Assembly: GCA_964426135.1 (NCBI GenBank)
Contig: CAYRPN010000015.1
Coordinates: 1 to 64,000, forward strand
DNA from: CAYRPN01 sp964426135
GTDB taxonomy: Bacteria; Planctomycetota; Phycisphaerae; Phycisphaerales; Phycisphaeraceae
Direction of reading: 5' to 3'
DNA length: 64,000 nt
Position numbers and translations under genes: made by a program
Notes under the pieces: generated by a model
What the model was told of the DNA's origin: nothing
The model's database searches: none
The model's input: the letters and a program-made list of their open reading frames with translations, nothing else
Part shown: one piece after another, positions 41,001 to 46,700 of the stretch
Numbering within the stretch: the first letter of the stretch is position 1
Layout: each line of letters begins with the position of its first letter

Positions 41001-41976
41001 CCAGGAAATCGGCGACGCGCTGTCGGAGATTGCGCAGCGACTGGGCAATGCCCAGTGCTTTGCCCAGTTCGATCTGCCCGCTGACGAAGGTATTGCCGGG
41101 CGAACCGAAGACGGTGTTGTCGGTGATGCCGGGCAGCGCCTTGGCGAGGTCGCCGGTGTCCTCAAGATTCTCGCCCAGTTCGATCAACGCATCGAAACCC
41201 GCGAGCACGGTCGTGCCATCGACGATATTGACGACATCACCGGCATTGGCGATGTCGGTCTGGTCGAAGTTCTCGGAGGCGGCGCTGTACGTGATCGGCT
41301 GGCGGCCGTCGAAGGTGATCGAGCGCTGCGCGAGGACCAAGTCGAGATTCTGAGCATCGATGGAAAGCGTGTCAGCGTCGCCCTGGCCATCGACGTGAAT
41401 CGCCGTCGTCGCGGACGAAGTCACCGCGAACGTGTCATCGCCAGCGCCGCCATTGACGGTGAGCGATTCCACAAGGCTGAAGTTCACCTGCGTCGCCGGC
41501 GCCAGGCTCACGCTGCCGGCAGCGATGGTGTACGCGTCGGCGTCGGCGGTGCCGTTGATCGTCAGGGCGTCGGCTGCGCCGCTGCCGGTGAAGGTGATCG
41601 GCACATTGAGCGTCGCGGCAGTGGCATCGATCGCCAGCAGGTCCGCGCCGTCGGCGCCGGTGATGGTGATCTCGCTGGTGTCCGCCAGCGCTCGCGTGAG
41701 ATTGACTGCGTCCGCCCCATGCGTGCCGACGATGTTCACATCGGTGCCGGCCACGCTGATGGTCAGGCTCAGCGCCTTGCCCGCGTCGGCGGTGAAGGTG
41801 AGCGGCGTGGCGGCCATGAGCTGGCGCTGCTCCAGCGGCTCCATCGCACCGGGGCGATGGCGCGTCGTCCGTGCCGCGGCCGCCGAGGATCGGCGGGCGT
41901 TGGCGTAGTAGGTTTTCCAGCGCTCGTGCGTGTGATGAATGACCGCCTGTGCACGCGCAAATCGGATCGCTCGCAT
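20080..41976 (-). CDS. giant modular RTX / calcium-binding adhesin-like protein
   Basis: One uninterrupted frame of 7,298 codons. ATG 41976 is chosen because GAGGA lies five bases upstream; GTG 41994 is the alternative. Order: a basic N-terminus with LEQRQLM at residues 48-54; alternating beta-rich modules to about 3800, including several FTLRFGG...VQAALEAL...YTIEFTGALG repeats (near 656-730, 2138-2231, 2546-2625, 3082-3290) and two VTYTAGGG...FFVIRVDEKTIKLA modules (about 1030-1095 and 1262-1330); an EF-like loop near 3810-3830 (DLNDPNNDGRVRLDE); a first RTX beta-roll block at 3971-4060; four Calx-beta-like modules at 4846-5360 (LTFTSANWNVPQTVTVSAVD); then long GGxGxDxL RTX arrays from about 5446 to the end, broken by a non-RTX segment at about 6886-7193. 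It should be exported and fold on Ca2+. No type I secretion genes are in the window. Role (surface adhesin, matrix or S-layer-like) is inferred. Confidence 0.88.
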   Translation of the reverse strand: MRAIRFARAQAVIHHTHERWKTYYANARRSSAAAARTTRHRPGAMEPLEQRQLMAATPLTFTADAGKALSLTISVAGTDVNIVGTHGADAVNLTRALADTSEITITGADGADLLAIDATAATLNVPITFTGSGAADALTINGTADADAYTIAAGSVSLAPATQVNFSLVESLTVNGGAGDDTFAVTSSATTAIHVDGQGDADTLSIDAQNLDLVLAQRSITFDGRQPITYSAASENFDQTDIANAGDVVNIVDGTTVLAGFDALIELGENLEDTGDLAKALPGITDNTVFGSPGNTFVSGQIELGKALGIAQSLRNLRQRVADFLGANADATYEDLRAHLANSAFTASGQAPAQAGDVQLDAMNFSIGAVTPSFGIDAGGTPTITLAINSFQSAHQSRFDLDFGDDAEALGVSPDTDTVRNKVAVDADLGLDLSFTVTAGGATQSDFAADLTNILGAVAVNETALDFELNFGFLGAEVLGGDLVYALNVPVTGLAAGLTTAQLNDPATAAAAAADANVTTPFTSSFALTATAGLNTSAGALDNAGFKLDLGGGLLGVTPRIVSGDGFDADAFAVLIDFTGALPATVGDLFVSLRNFFTDFGESSLFSQNIPFALDAAALQTLGQLYNLGGAIDGDLLRNSAAGAASVVTVIPGGAGNEVQQVTLSASRGTFALRFGGDTAPAIPHDAEAADVQAALEALPSIGAGNVLVTRSGQVYTIEFTGALGNQDQPLITADATGLEAALTVPLGGDINTRVVGYANVQQLGRVLTQVLRDLGNAGATVVPFYEEADHSLTMDLSWSHAIGDIGKLAVDLGVDLSPLTDVATAALLEADGAINFDFTFGIDLANRAVITLSSPLPFTNDATLEAPAGALSSDLVFSLVINEDFDNEVQVTVTPAAEQAVGLQQAIQEAVDAALLSGAAKDLGFDYVDNFVFGDGTALTSTLTGTRAPLSFAPSSDVVFGLSINGGAPSRITLREADTTGNATLADLIADVQTAVNRGVLDDVKFSGESDVDVFLSDDTIFFDGEGNATTHRFVTGDAVTYTAGGGTAIEGLSEGGTFFVIRVDEKTIKLAASAEDAAAGTAVNLTALGIGTEHRLAKVTPTVTVGSATTGAGDVLTLVVTSAQADDTIAAISVDGTFSPGDVKVTVNGELIEFASTTSQRIDSIIVLQDAVRGTSVPIDGVLSSAAHFTLEVNGQAIDVTVNPDAGNATQLASLLGAPLTGDALSLGQLDESVGLTLTLTQTDRQITGVTSDQLFIASHMLKTGDRVAYQRTGGSDIPGLKHRDTYFVIKVDDATISLAESAADADAGLAITLGALPSGEHRLAVTNEMQVVVALHDATSLGFTDNQTGAGVITSASLTDAAATVAEETIFLLRVGTKQAYVMLTPEQTEDNAPVGETLTLEEKLDRLADDLNQSLALTGLGAMVTAERDGATIRFVADEPTDQVTLRNVGNIAGNASLADLVADVNQTLAALGVDTVIEAAIDSSAIRLRGKAGGGVTAIRVDTSVDEGSTTNGLGFADDRGDSRITRLVEDMQAAIDALLPAIGFAAGDVQAITIGDVTGHFARIGLRTRDGANINSLRFLAELDDAAVTELGFRDVDQQDTSGNVDNSNPEEAALALVELGARARTETFFLDNASIDAAVTLANTTDGLGFGLGQADAGGVLAAADAPVAFALNADLVFLLTIGAAEPLRVVIDSQRTQGAGDVQGDPALNTIEHLVRDMQEAIDKALTDAGSGATVTVSQVAGKLVLSSGDGSALAIRTFSATGRYGYLGVDLDGTVTVTAATHVDFVNPATSGGGTRVSSDTLFAKLEADAIADAIDADTFVNTGSGAANFTLAPVPRDFVAIPNGTTPSLDVTTNDWVANPPTTITRAFSDLGPIDDFAALTYADILAAFRDAAAYLSALSNPNLTANVPLVDASVKQLFNYAGKFDAFVDGLEAKPAASIEELQLRLREALGLPEGSSAFAIIHDAANKALKLSIPFVAMANSVAQLDVNFDALGRSFGPEIPNLTGAGDDGRIDVRAKASFNLVLGVDLGIPTGGTVPFSVRDDETAGFTTQAELVALLQARIDAALDAAPGYSAGDVVVSLNGNQIIFSSGDAAITSVAGPTIGDVNGVITTPVGITVASQTPDNSVQTIQVQALLGSFSLKIDTLDTDGITPITLTTLPIEVGASAAKVQDAVNMLIAVTGATAAVTVSGDTYTVTLTGSNIPAMAAGDSDLIAGRTFELVLAGATGQSLQGLIYGGAGGTTLDLDLLISGQDLTFTAQAGALELKVKEGSVLVNSDGDPANDDTGMMFAAALAGSGPRSIVDLTSLLADTDVTTTGQAQANLPVSLPDDETPLAPVKLALTDLADLRNLTVRAIANPLLTAPALDAILQQQFDDNNADAEVDSLLESPDVLIDGLDSMFDRTQRALLSEVFSQQIPFIGKGLEKATNFIAEMSEPLLTFMNSRLRSPDQLINPKAWVQQILFDVFGPGIDDVIAEGGQDTVQTLSLRRKDDNGNALFYEFTLTFANGQVEVTPEQAGKAARGNDPAVNEIHRVRLVDVTGGMFTLQFDGRATSDLAFDADAAAVQSALEEVVGVGNVLVTGDVGDYHVEFTGDLGGRRISEFFADDSALEFAEFTTGPIGLGIFTPGQADISGDIAAALAAIGIDADVERSAIDESGESYDIMFTGDLAGRSVKDLTVAADPETPSGFEEPVTVALTQPGGMGEAATPIEIGGKLFGALNILQKLDENDTEPVNPNDIQITIFGLQKLGIGEAGEGGDIGVEFRFILGEDDVFERLRDGGVPELDVSFDIGVPGIGLELDASIDVQLAWQWDVNFGISKNFGFYTHTRLPDVGSDEESSDSPEMSVTLSASLIGAAGNPATIRGNLGPLNIVATDFEESDVAGALGDVEKERELKTQIAATFTVDVRDPDRDVLPITFTPEGVLTTQTQQATIRVPVAQPDGTIVEHDIRFTVNKNDTLTNNQTVGGKRDPYGRLAEDIKNAINAVITTNIKGQPTGLLPGDIDVTFDPLKNTFELKAHEEEPPQGQDEPDDNFTLLAIEGVKGRESAVATEPLVSVTVLSAGGVGQNARQRITFSQRGLEVASGQRPFVMSLNIDGVNFASDLGRIVTAPVTEAAIRVALQGHDAIGVSDVVVKREDDFNFTVEFKSSLANRAIPAIQINRAEDSSSVSAARGKNEKQILVFGADVEVTAGNPIVLNWEAPDGTMFAGPAEVATLSAAAIRTALLSHPSINPADINVRELPARADGKTRIEIEFKGALGNQDVAAISVNRDAAAQQAGPNRVPPISGEIATDLDGDRLTLRELISPKFKLKETLVASANITAFANLKLEVFFGNQGERNPILPRFFADFHFKKTFLNRTTDPAAGRLGAAPFPIPESFVLDKDQTFFLKIDGTDHQVIVRKSATLENQSLEDLLQDIRNAVNTALSGTNFRNKIDVQYDPAIRQITFKKVEGAPIRTLAFRMKGDGAQIAFTNVGLDLGSFITDFAGPFLKKLDEILSPFDFLIGTNGLLVTPLPLISDLAGEPVTLLSLARLFGQDKTARFLEAVIQIRQLIGQISDAAADAERGNSGTDAPPPRGNGGQGAGVTRDGTIIIFIGDFELNDVESKGTDKLDPNNPDDVKPGANNASSSGSGAGSGVQKTRPGAAKTFASNASRSGGAIDFPILRDPQAVLKLLLGQFDDVVLVTADLPVFSFGFRYRQVFPIVGPLAATLSGKIEASIDLGLGYDASGIRRFKDSGNPLDLLAGLFISDRANADGTGDDTPEFTFFGEIAAGAALNIGVASAGVEGGIDINVFFDLNDPNNDGRVRLDEMLGNILINSFNPLAIFDISGKIDFFLRAYIEVLGGLWSAEYEIARGTIFEFAGPEFNRFPITAAKSGDGTLLLNMGPNAGARLHGDVNDNSENFIIRQSGGDVLISYGLAQNQRFTGVTKIVGEGGEGNDVVDFSAVTTIPIEFDGGAGNDTIIGGGGADILTGGEGNDTINGGGGDDQVFGGLGNDNLSGGGGADEIFGDEGNDTLNGNAGDDTLNGGEGNDAMSGGRGGDAYKFDGGWGQDTVNESNEAGQEPAIPGDAGAVGGDSLDFSDVFNSLTIKLSSIIVTDELGNSVTHNVGGGVEIEEIFGSAGADFFDIRASGKQGVLLDGGKGSDRYVITRSETVGADDPLKGPIFVVDSGDVWNTDTMIVNGSSNDEVFGLTALEATFVTNGETKSITYSPEIVDENGDPQRVDSGLEIIRIDGKGGSDTINVQSTPAGIDVEVTGGLGDDEVNVGVHVIGQSATVLLRASDTTSNTTASQFAESLQTALDAALATLGYSSGSVLVSLGGANAVVFNKITGDFGTFAASQAITAPANGKLTSDLTFTVNLDSAVAVGTPRTLNQIDGNTDLSKPLSVLGDVQGDPAGTDALHVFDTTDKLPNAGELASETGKFFVVGLGMKVDLTYNRFESLSVQTGLGDDSFLITSIPNIPLIVAGGGGDDAITAAANLPLLVGVPAPITIDGEAGSDHTIIELGGQGASDIRLHDTGEPDDGEDRATLNATQEIDTFVFRRNLIALLSSGAATDGDRFEAITYDETINDRVIVNTFAGEDLFFVDDTSAKITLNSGADKDRFQVGQMYAIDQAANNLETTQTTRGFLSPGVRQPMTINGGDGNDEFTVFSNKAVLQLNGQAGDDVFTIRAFVLANTGAGSGQQATEVTGGDGSDIIRYNTNAPVNINGGDGFDTVIVIGTEKGDDFVITADGVFGAGLNVTLTNAERLTLDTAEGNDRVTVLGTSEEVETTVLGSEGADEINIGGNPPAVVSNDLGGASSQIVHAVDASIVGRDTSFDGAVIDEVTPSVADNDGAGSGLILITPTDGKTRVVEDAANLLIDTYSISLVRAPLNNEKVHVTLSAGEPTPEEILAGRAFVQISKDGGLTFHTAVTVTLDGGKLSETIIVRAIDDGAIEGDQQVEISHSVISGDPDFAAQTLPNVLVDVTDNDTAGVFITQTNGNTEVAETTPIVAGLDSDTISVVLTREPSAEVTLNLAASSQLQYRLGGALVTKLTFTPVNWNIAQTLTVEAKDDGVIEGKHAATIDISASSADAGYQGLAIKPLDVTVYDNDKAGVRIIQSQGSTIVAEGGQTDSYQVVLTKQPAAGKTVTVSVVPAATISSTTGNSEVRVDVAPQTLTFTSANWNVPQTVTVSAVDNDEVDGGSLKQFASSFLVTGVDGPLSVFGSTGPDPVDRSIADPTGLPTDNTRGVTVTPTEITTVVVESGAGDTYSIVLTEQPTADVVIDLIPRFGQVELSATQLIFTPANFNVPQVVNVSAIDDGIAESEAENSDVIDHTASSADPTYDGAIIAVTEVTVRDPAFQALEADTLNVFNNDSVSDDAGTLTGGAITGLGLPGETIIGGEALPAGIQYADFNVLNIFLGQGSDDFTIQSSNPNTLTNLFGGLGDDTFIFANGQFILGVIDGQRGSDTIDYTAFTTAIEVDLPTGRATGVRGGFQGGLMHVENVLGGFGRDRITGDDFANLLVGNSESDVIVGNGGDDVIVGDFAQHLGGNAFALHDGSGLAQPIVHGNDQLFGNLGDDTLIDGIGNDLMDGGKGDDLYRLTPGSGRTENTPAGVKPVPSGDVVIDASGLDELDFSLASAGLTALHMEFIAGQKQIINAAKDTLSITGTIENLTATQFDDNVFGNLANNRMLLLGGNDKAEGSLGDDTIDGGDGADTLLGQAGADTLLGEAGNDTIRGGDGNDVIEGGTGDDSLFGENGNDVLRGGDEADALSGGAGNDQLFGDAGADTLRGDAGDDALDGGADGDQLFGDLGNDTLVGGAGLDAFDGGAGIDTLDHGADPAPVVVDLSLSQTRDGFGNNESAKFLENIIGTAGDDALTGTAGVNIFTSGGGSDTIVGKGAVDILRVSASEGDDVVTLSNVGGALQVVNTVGGVTTTRVFNLTAISKLEVNTLGGDDQLFINDLAGTLLKNIAVDLGDGDDLLDANPLGGTISTLPVAALGQGGDDHFIGGAKNDNFNGGAGRDTVEYSRAAKGVIVALGSSAAIDGNGGADLLSAMERLIGSTFNDTLTAGLGGSEVFGLAGNDTIRGGGGADTLDGGAGNDTIVGAVGSDVLIGGDDNDTLIAGVGRHSLFGGAGNDTLRGGGDDLLDGGAGDDTFFGTTGDTADYSASPIGVVVNLAAAVDRFAFDGLGGRDVFKNVVGIAGSRFADDITGSALSDVIIGNEGDDRISTMAGSDLIRWANGDGDDVITGSLFFAAPPRLVPIGDNDPDGPSRPVIVPAVGHTLVITGGITGDRFLTTDAFGDAQVLTSIDGVDSAITFTLLQNIIIDAGAGDDVVEVDMAANPGLSKFTANLGEGDDMLDAIASPFVLAANGEAGDDTMIGGSANDIFDGGAGFDTVSYARSAEGVIGSIGAITKDGRGGKDTLVNIDRLIGSAFADRLTGDNRANVIDGAGGEDKIFGLGGDDELHGGDGNDEIDGGLGNDMLMGEVGDDKLNGSFGNDHFIGGIGDDAFIGGGGADTANYSDDPDAVSVDLSLGLAADGFGGTDTLVNIPGVLGSLFNDIIVGDAKANTLDGNGGDDTVNAGAGNDTILWSPGQGLDQVDGEDGNDVVLISGTAGDDSIDVAALGGNVFVSSPTSLVDGIEFTGAEDLRIDAGGGHDLVTIGAVQNAILRKITANLGDGNDFLNASAGNRTLEARGGAGDDNIEGGSAKDLLDGGLGRDTATFLNAPAPVDVNLGLSKTNNDGFGNVDSVLSFENIVGSFFGDKLRGNALGNRIAGVGGDDEIFGDGGDDVLAGGAGFDKINGGAGANALLGGADGDELTGIGTGDFFRGDGGDDTLAGGGGADLFRGGFGNDTARGNAGDDRIFGGLGDQPEARDLRAVVLEQVARTQVGDVTLANVPVVATIVLAGPGATTTQSDVFAALSPLAGPGSLAVAQDVSVFRVDLFGSAADTVTAEEIADVVRAMPGIEAADVAVSLSQGIATVTVIDDSSDDATAAAVTDAVELIASVGDGNVLVTLTESQWSASFVDSDFSAIGSGDIEAALVAGLPLDVSSTAQVATTEGAFVIRVAGEPVVDVTDRQLRGAMESLDNVAQGQVALSVLRSVFRVDLPVTLVSAGINASTLAPALAAGLGINAASVKLAASLRSFEVTILGEAGGAVDLALVQAAVAAAVGPAPVVISTVAREFSVSVLQPIIGDVPGLGADNDTLIGDAGNNLLDGGAGRDNLSVTSGNNILLGGTDNDTLNGGTGNDQLFGGAGTDLLDGKAGTNVIYTGGGGDGVTSGPKDEVNSN
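20130..25640 (-). repeat. C-terminal RTX arrays with tandem superrepeat
   Basis: Within the giant gene, clusters of GGAGNDTL-type nonapeptides alternate with a recurring block of the form YSxSxxGVxVDL...DGFGGxDTLxNIxxxIGSxFxDxLxG. I count seven copies of this block: near DLPTGRATG, LSLSQTRDGFG, AIDGNGGADLL, AFDGLGGRD, ITKDGRGGKD, AADGFGGTD and TNNDGFGNVD. Three copies are preceded by a related domain ending in NLGDGNDFLNAS or similar. The DNA shows matching GCCGCCGTCGA-type repetition. Confidence 0.8.
25900..27440 (-). repeat. four Calx-beta-like modules of the giant protein
   Basis: Four related segments begin near 27440, 27020, 26650 and 26240. Each has a start like DNDxAGVxITQxxGxTxVxE, a DTYSIVLTEQP-type strand and, in the later three, FTPxNWNxPQTVTVxAxDD. 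This is the usual shape of Calx-beta or related calcium-binding beta-sandwiches in adhesins. Confidence 0.7.
29800..30065 (-). repeat. first RTX beta-roll block of the giant protein
   Basis: About nine consecutive nonapeptides (GGAGNDTII, GGGGADILT, GGEGNDTIN and so on). It is separated by more than 4 kb from the C-terminal arrays. Each repeat pair can bind Ca2+ in the known RTX fold. Confidence 0.85.
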
Positions 41977-42335
41977 CGCGTTCCTCGGTTTCACTGCAAG
42001 CCCGGCAGTCGGCGCTCAACGACAGAGCCGACGAACCGCGCCTTGGTTCGAGTCAGAAGCGGAAGCCCGGAAGTCAAAGAGCGACGGCGCTCTTCACTTC
42101 TCTTGCCTTCTCAGGAATTTGAGGAGTCGTGATCAGATGAGTCCGAAAACTCCACCTTCGTCCGTGAGGTGGCGGCATTTTACCAGAACGTGCCCGAAGC
42201 CGACAGCATTTTCTGCACCAACCGTTCCCGGAACCGCGAATTCCGAGTGCAACCGATATGTCCAATAATGTCGCCCCCCAGCCCCTGTCAGGGTGATTCC
42301 CGGGCAGCAAGCGCGACCAGCCGGTCCGAGAACGG
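41977..42335. other. 359-base leader region upstream of the giant gene
   Basis: No ORF of quality. On the minus strand a TAAAAT box (42182-42177) could serve as a -10 element, with only a weak -35, giving a leader of about 190 bases. Short GC hairpins occur near 42283-42325. No recognised riboswitch. Confidence 0.35.
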
Positions 42336-43496
42336 TCAGTGGAAAGATTTCTCCAGATCGACCTTCGCCTTGCGCACCTCACCCTTCTTGAACGTGGACT
42401 TGCTGATGAGATCCTTCAAGAGCTGGTCGTACGCAGTGCGGTCCATCGGGATGTTCACCGGCCGATTCGTCAGCCCGCTCATCAGGATCGCGTTTCCCAA
42501 CTCCAGTTCGTGGATGCCGTCTTCGCCCGAGCAGATCAACGGTGTGCCCGGCTCTTGAATCGCCTTGATGAAGTTTGCGGTGACCGTGCGGTGACCAGGA
42601 TCGTCGGCTTTCACCTCGATGGTGATGTTGTCGACTCCGGGCTGGCCGAAGGCCTCGTCGCTGGTGGCGCAGAAGTTCGAGACGGAGTCGTGCGTCTGCA
42701 CGAAGGTGATGCGCTTGTTCTCAACGATGATCTTGCCGCGATCGCCGGAGATTTCCAGGCGGTCGGTGCCGGGGGTTTCACCGGTGGAGGTGATGAACAC
42801 GCCGGTGGCGCCGTTGCTCCATTGCAGGTACGCGGTGACGTCGTCCTCCACTTCGATGCGGTGATGCTTGCCCAGATGGACGTGCGACTGCACCTGCGAC
42901 GGAGGGCCGACGAGCCAGCAGATCAGGTCGAGGTTGTGCGGGCACTGGTTCAGCAGGACGCCGCCGCCCTCGCCCTTCCAGGTCGCGCGCCAGGTGCCCT
43001 GATCGTAATAAGCCTGCGTGCGGAACCAGTTGGTGACGATCCACGTCAGCCTCGTCACCGCGCCGAGTTGCCCCGTCGCGATGATGTGCTTGACGCGCTT
43101 CCACAGCGGCACGTCGCGCATCTGGAACATCGCGGCGTAGACCAGTCCCGGATGCCTGGCATGCTCCTCGTTGACCTGCTGCGCCGCCAGCGCGGTGACG
43201 GCGACGGGCTTCTCCGTCAGCACGTGCAGGCCCGCCTTGAAACCGGCGATGGAAAGCTCCGGGTGAAAATAGTGCGGCGTGCAGATGAGAATCGCATCCA
43301 CCGCGCCGCTGGCGATCAGGGCTTGCCCATCAGCAAAACCTTTGACGCCCGGGTAGGTGTCCGTGACCAGTTTCACGTTCTCGGCAAAGCTGTCCGCGGC
43401 CGCGGCGAACTGCAGGCCGGGGATCGTGTTGAAATATTTCATGTGCGAACGGGCCATGCCGCCGCAGCCGATCACGCCGAGTCGAACGGATTTCAT
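42336..43496 (-). CDS. Gfo/Idh/MocA-family NAD(P)-dependent oxidoreductase
   Basis: A 386-residue enzyme. MKSVRLGVIGCGGMARSH is the Rossmann dinucleotide motif (GxGxxA type) and LHVLTEKPVAVT carries the conserved EKP. The second domain includes GGGVLLNQCPHNLDLICWL, with the catalytic-region histidine typical of the family, and DDVTAYLQWSNGATG. Start 43496 has GGAG eight bases upstream; a longer frame to 43718 has no support. The family oxidises or reduces sugars and sugar derivatives; planctomycetes carry many copies. It is cytoplasmic, with no signal peptide. The substrate cannot be told. Confidence 0.87.
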   Translation of the reverse strand: MKSVRLGVIGCGGMARSHMKYFNTIPGLQFAAAADSFAENVKLVTDTYPGVKGFADGQALIASGAVDAILICTPHYFHPELSIAGFKAGLHVLTEKPVAVTALAAQQVNEEHARHPGLVYAAMFQMRDVPLWKRVKHIIATGQLGAVTRLTWIVTNWFRTQAYYDQGTWRATWKGEGGGVLLNQCPHNLDLICWLVGPPSQVQSHVHLGKHHRIEVEDDVTAYLQWSNGATGVFITSTGETPGTDRLEISGDRGKIIVENKRITFVQTHDSVSNFCATSDEAFGQPGVDNITIEVKADDPGHRTVTANFIKAIQEPGTPLICSGEDGIHELELGNAILMSGLTNRPVNIPMDRTAYDQLLKDLISKSTFKKGEVRKAKVDLEKSFH

Positions 43497-43740
43497 CAGG
43501 AATCTCCGCAGGGAATCGAATGCAGGTGTGAGAATCGGTTTATAGCAGGAAAGGCCGGCGGAACAAACACGACACAGCGCCGTTCGCCGCCAGGGGCGTA
43601 CTCCACTCTCGGGGGATTCAGCAGAGCCGCAACCATGCGGAAGCGGTCGATTCGATCTCGCAGGGTGGATCGTCTTTCGCTGACGCTCGAGACTGCGACA
43701 ACTCCGCGAAACGGGCAACGAATTGCTCCACGCACTTCGG

Positions 43741-46700
43741 TCATTGCAGCGACCGCAGATACGCGACCAGATCGTTCAGTTCATCCTGACTCAGGTTGTC
43801 AGTCAGGCCCACCGGCATGAGCGAAAGCTTCTGCACCGCACGACTCTCGATCTTCGACTTGGCCAGTGCGAAGTCCTGATCCGCCGTGATGACGCGCAGA
43901 GCGTCGCCCTTGTCCTGCACGAGCGCGATGTGCGTGTCGCCGTCCTTCGTTTCGATGCGCTCGACCTCGAAGCCGGTCTTGATGATCTTGGACGGTTCGA
44001 GGATGGATTCCACGAGATACTGCGGCGTCTGCGCTTTGCCGATGCCCTTGAGCGACGGGGCGCGGAGCGTGTTCTGATCCATCGCGGTGTGACACTTCAC
44101 GCAGCCGGCGCGCTCGAACACGCGCCGGCCCAGTGCGGCGCTGCCGGCGGTCGGCTTGAAGGCGAGGGCGGCGGCGCGGCGCGTCTCCACATCGGCGAGT
44201 TTGAACGGCTTGATCGGCGGATTCGCCGCGACCTTCGCCGCATCCACCGCCAGCGCCGCCAGCACAGCTGACAAATCGTCCACCAGTGCCGGATTGAGTT
44301 CCGCGATCCTGGGAGCAGCCTGCACCAACGTGTCGGTCATCGCGCTGTCGCCCGCGAAGCGACGCCAGGAGCGCAGGCCGTCGCGAGCCACATCGGGATT
44401 GGGATGGGTCAGGAGCGACTTCCATTTGTCCGCGGCGGGTGCGGCCTCGATCGCGCTGAGGGTCGCCAGCAGCGGCAGCCGATCATTCGCACCGGTCTTG
44501 GCTTTCTCGTCGAGCACGCGCGGCCAGAGTGTGTCGGCGAGCGGCGCGGCCTTGGGGCCGAACTTCGTCGCCAGATTCAGCGCGGCCTGCCGGACCTCCG
44601 CCTGGTTGTCGGTGACGCGGGTGCGAAGCTGGGCGATGGCTTCATCGCTGGGACCTTCGATTTCCAGGAGTTCGATGAAGAGCGTGACTTCGCCGGGACT
44701 CTTCAGCTTCACCGCGCCGGTGCGGACCGCTTCGAGGAATCGTTTGGCCAGCGGCGCGGTGACGTTGAGCGCGGGCCGGTTGGGCAGGTTGCGCATCGCC
44801 AGCATCGCCTTGGCGGAAACGGCGGCGGGCACATCCTCGCGCTGGGCGAGTTTCAGCATGGCCGGCGCGATCTCGGGCGATGGGTTCATGCGGACGACGG
44901 TGATCAGGTGATCGACGTCCAGATCGCCGGGCGCTTCGAACGCGGCGGCGAGCGCGGTCAGCGCCGCGGGAGCAGCCGGAGTTTTTTCGTAGAGCGCGAT
45001 ATCGATGGTGAGCAGGCCGGCGAGTTGCGACTCGGCCTTTTTCGAATGCAACAGCGCGGCGATCGTCTGGTCGCTTGCGTGATGCGCCAGGTGCCAGGCG
45101 GCTTCGTAGCGCAGGTGGGCATCGTCGGCGGCATCGGTCGCGAGCAGCGCGGCGAGCGCGTCGCGGGTCTTGGCGCTCTCGCCCAGCGAGATCGCGGATT
45201 CGAGGCGGACGGCGGGGTCGGAATCGGACACTTTCATGGCGGCTAAAGCCGCCATGCCTGAGGCGTTGTACCGGCGTGAAAGACGGAGCGCGAGGCGGCG
45301 CACTTTCCAGTCGGCGTTGTCCGCTCCTCGTGCGATCGCATCGATCGCGGCCGCATTGGGTTCGGCCTGCGTGCCGATGCGCACCAGCGCCCACAGTGCG
45401 TGGACCGCGCCGAGCGCGTCACCTTTGGCGGCGACATCGCCGAGGTGCGCAACGGCCGCCGCGCCGCGCTTCACCAGCACGTCGCTCGCCTTCTCGCGGA
45501 TCAGGTGATGAGGCGAACCCAGCGCGCTCAGCGCGTAGGCATCCTCGCTCCACTTCGGCGAATCGAGCGTGTGCGACACCTTCGGCGCAGGCCCGTGCGC
45601 GTCGCCGGTGTAGGTCACCTTCCAGATGCGCCCGGTCAGATCGCTCTCGTCGTCGCGCCCGTACCAGTCGCTGATGAGCATGGAGCCATCGGGAGCGAGC
45701 AGAACGTGGCTGCAGCGAAAGTGCGGATCCTTGCACTGCAGGAACATTTCCTTGGTCGTGATGTTGCCGCGCTCATCGGGCACATAACGGAACACCGCGC
45801 GGTTGCCGGCGGGGAATCCGTGCTGGCCCCAATTGTCGAGGAACAGGCTGCCCACGTAGCTCTGCGGGAAGTTGCTGCCGTAGTAGCGGAGCAGTTGCGT
45901 GTGCGCGCCGTTCGGCAATTGAAACGCGGGCGGCGCCAGCGGGTGATTGCCCGCGAGCCAGTCGTTGTCCGCCGCGCCGCGGCTGTAGCAGTGATAATCC
46001 ACATAGTCGATCACCTTCGCGAAACGATTGGGGTTGCCCTCGCCATTGGAGAGCAGCCACATCTGCCCGAACGGGTCGTACTCAAACGAGTACGGCACTC
46101 GAAAGCCGTGGAGCACGCGCTCGATGTCGCTGCCGTCGGGTTTCATGCGCACGACGATGCCGCTGCGACCGCGGCCGCTGACAGTGTTGTTCTTGCCGAC
46201 GAGTTCGATGTTGTGGTCGCCGATGGACATGTAGAGCAAGCCGTCGAGCCCCCATTCCAATACGAAGTTGCCGAAGGGATTCCAGGCTTTGTTTTTGTCC
46301 TTGGCGATCTGCGTCTTGTTGATGGCGGGACCGGCGTCGGTGAGATCGAAGCGGAAGAGATGCTCATTCGCGCTGGCCCAGAGTTGGCCGTTGCGGATCG
46401 CCATCCCCATGACCGGATCGTCGAAGCCTTCGGCCACGACGGTGCGCTGCAGGCTGCCGTCCGGCTTGCGATCGAGGCGCACGATCGGATTCGATGGCAC
46501 CTTCACCGGCGAACCGCTCTTGCCGAAGCGGTAGGTGTGGCTTTCACTCACGTACAGCGTGCCCTTCTCGTCGAGCGTGATGCAGACGGGGTTGATCACC
46601 AGCGGGTCGGCTGCGATGAGTTCGATCTTGAAACCTTCGGGCAGGATGAACTGCGACGCTTGTTCGCTGGCGGGACGATAGGACGTGATCTTGCGGTCCG

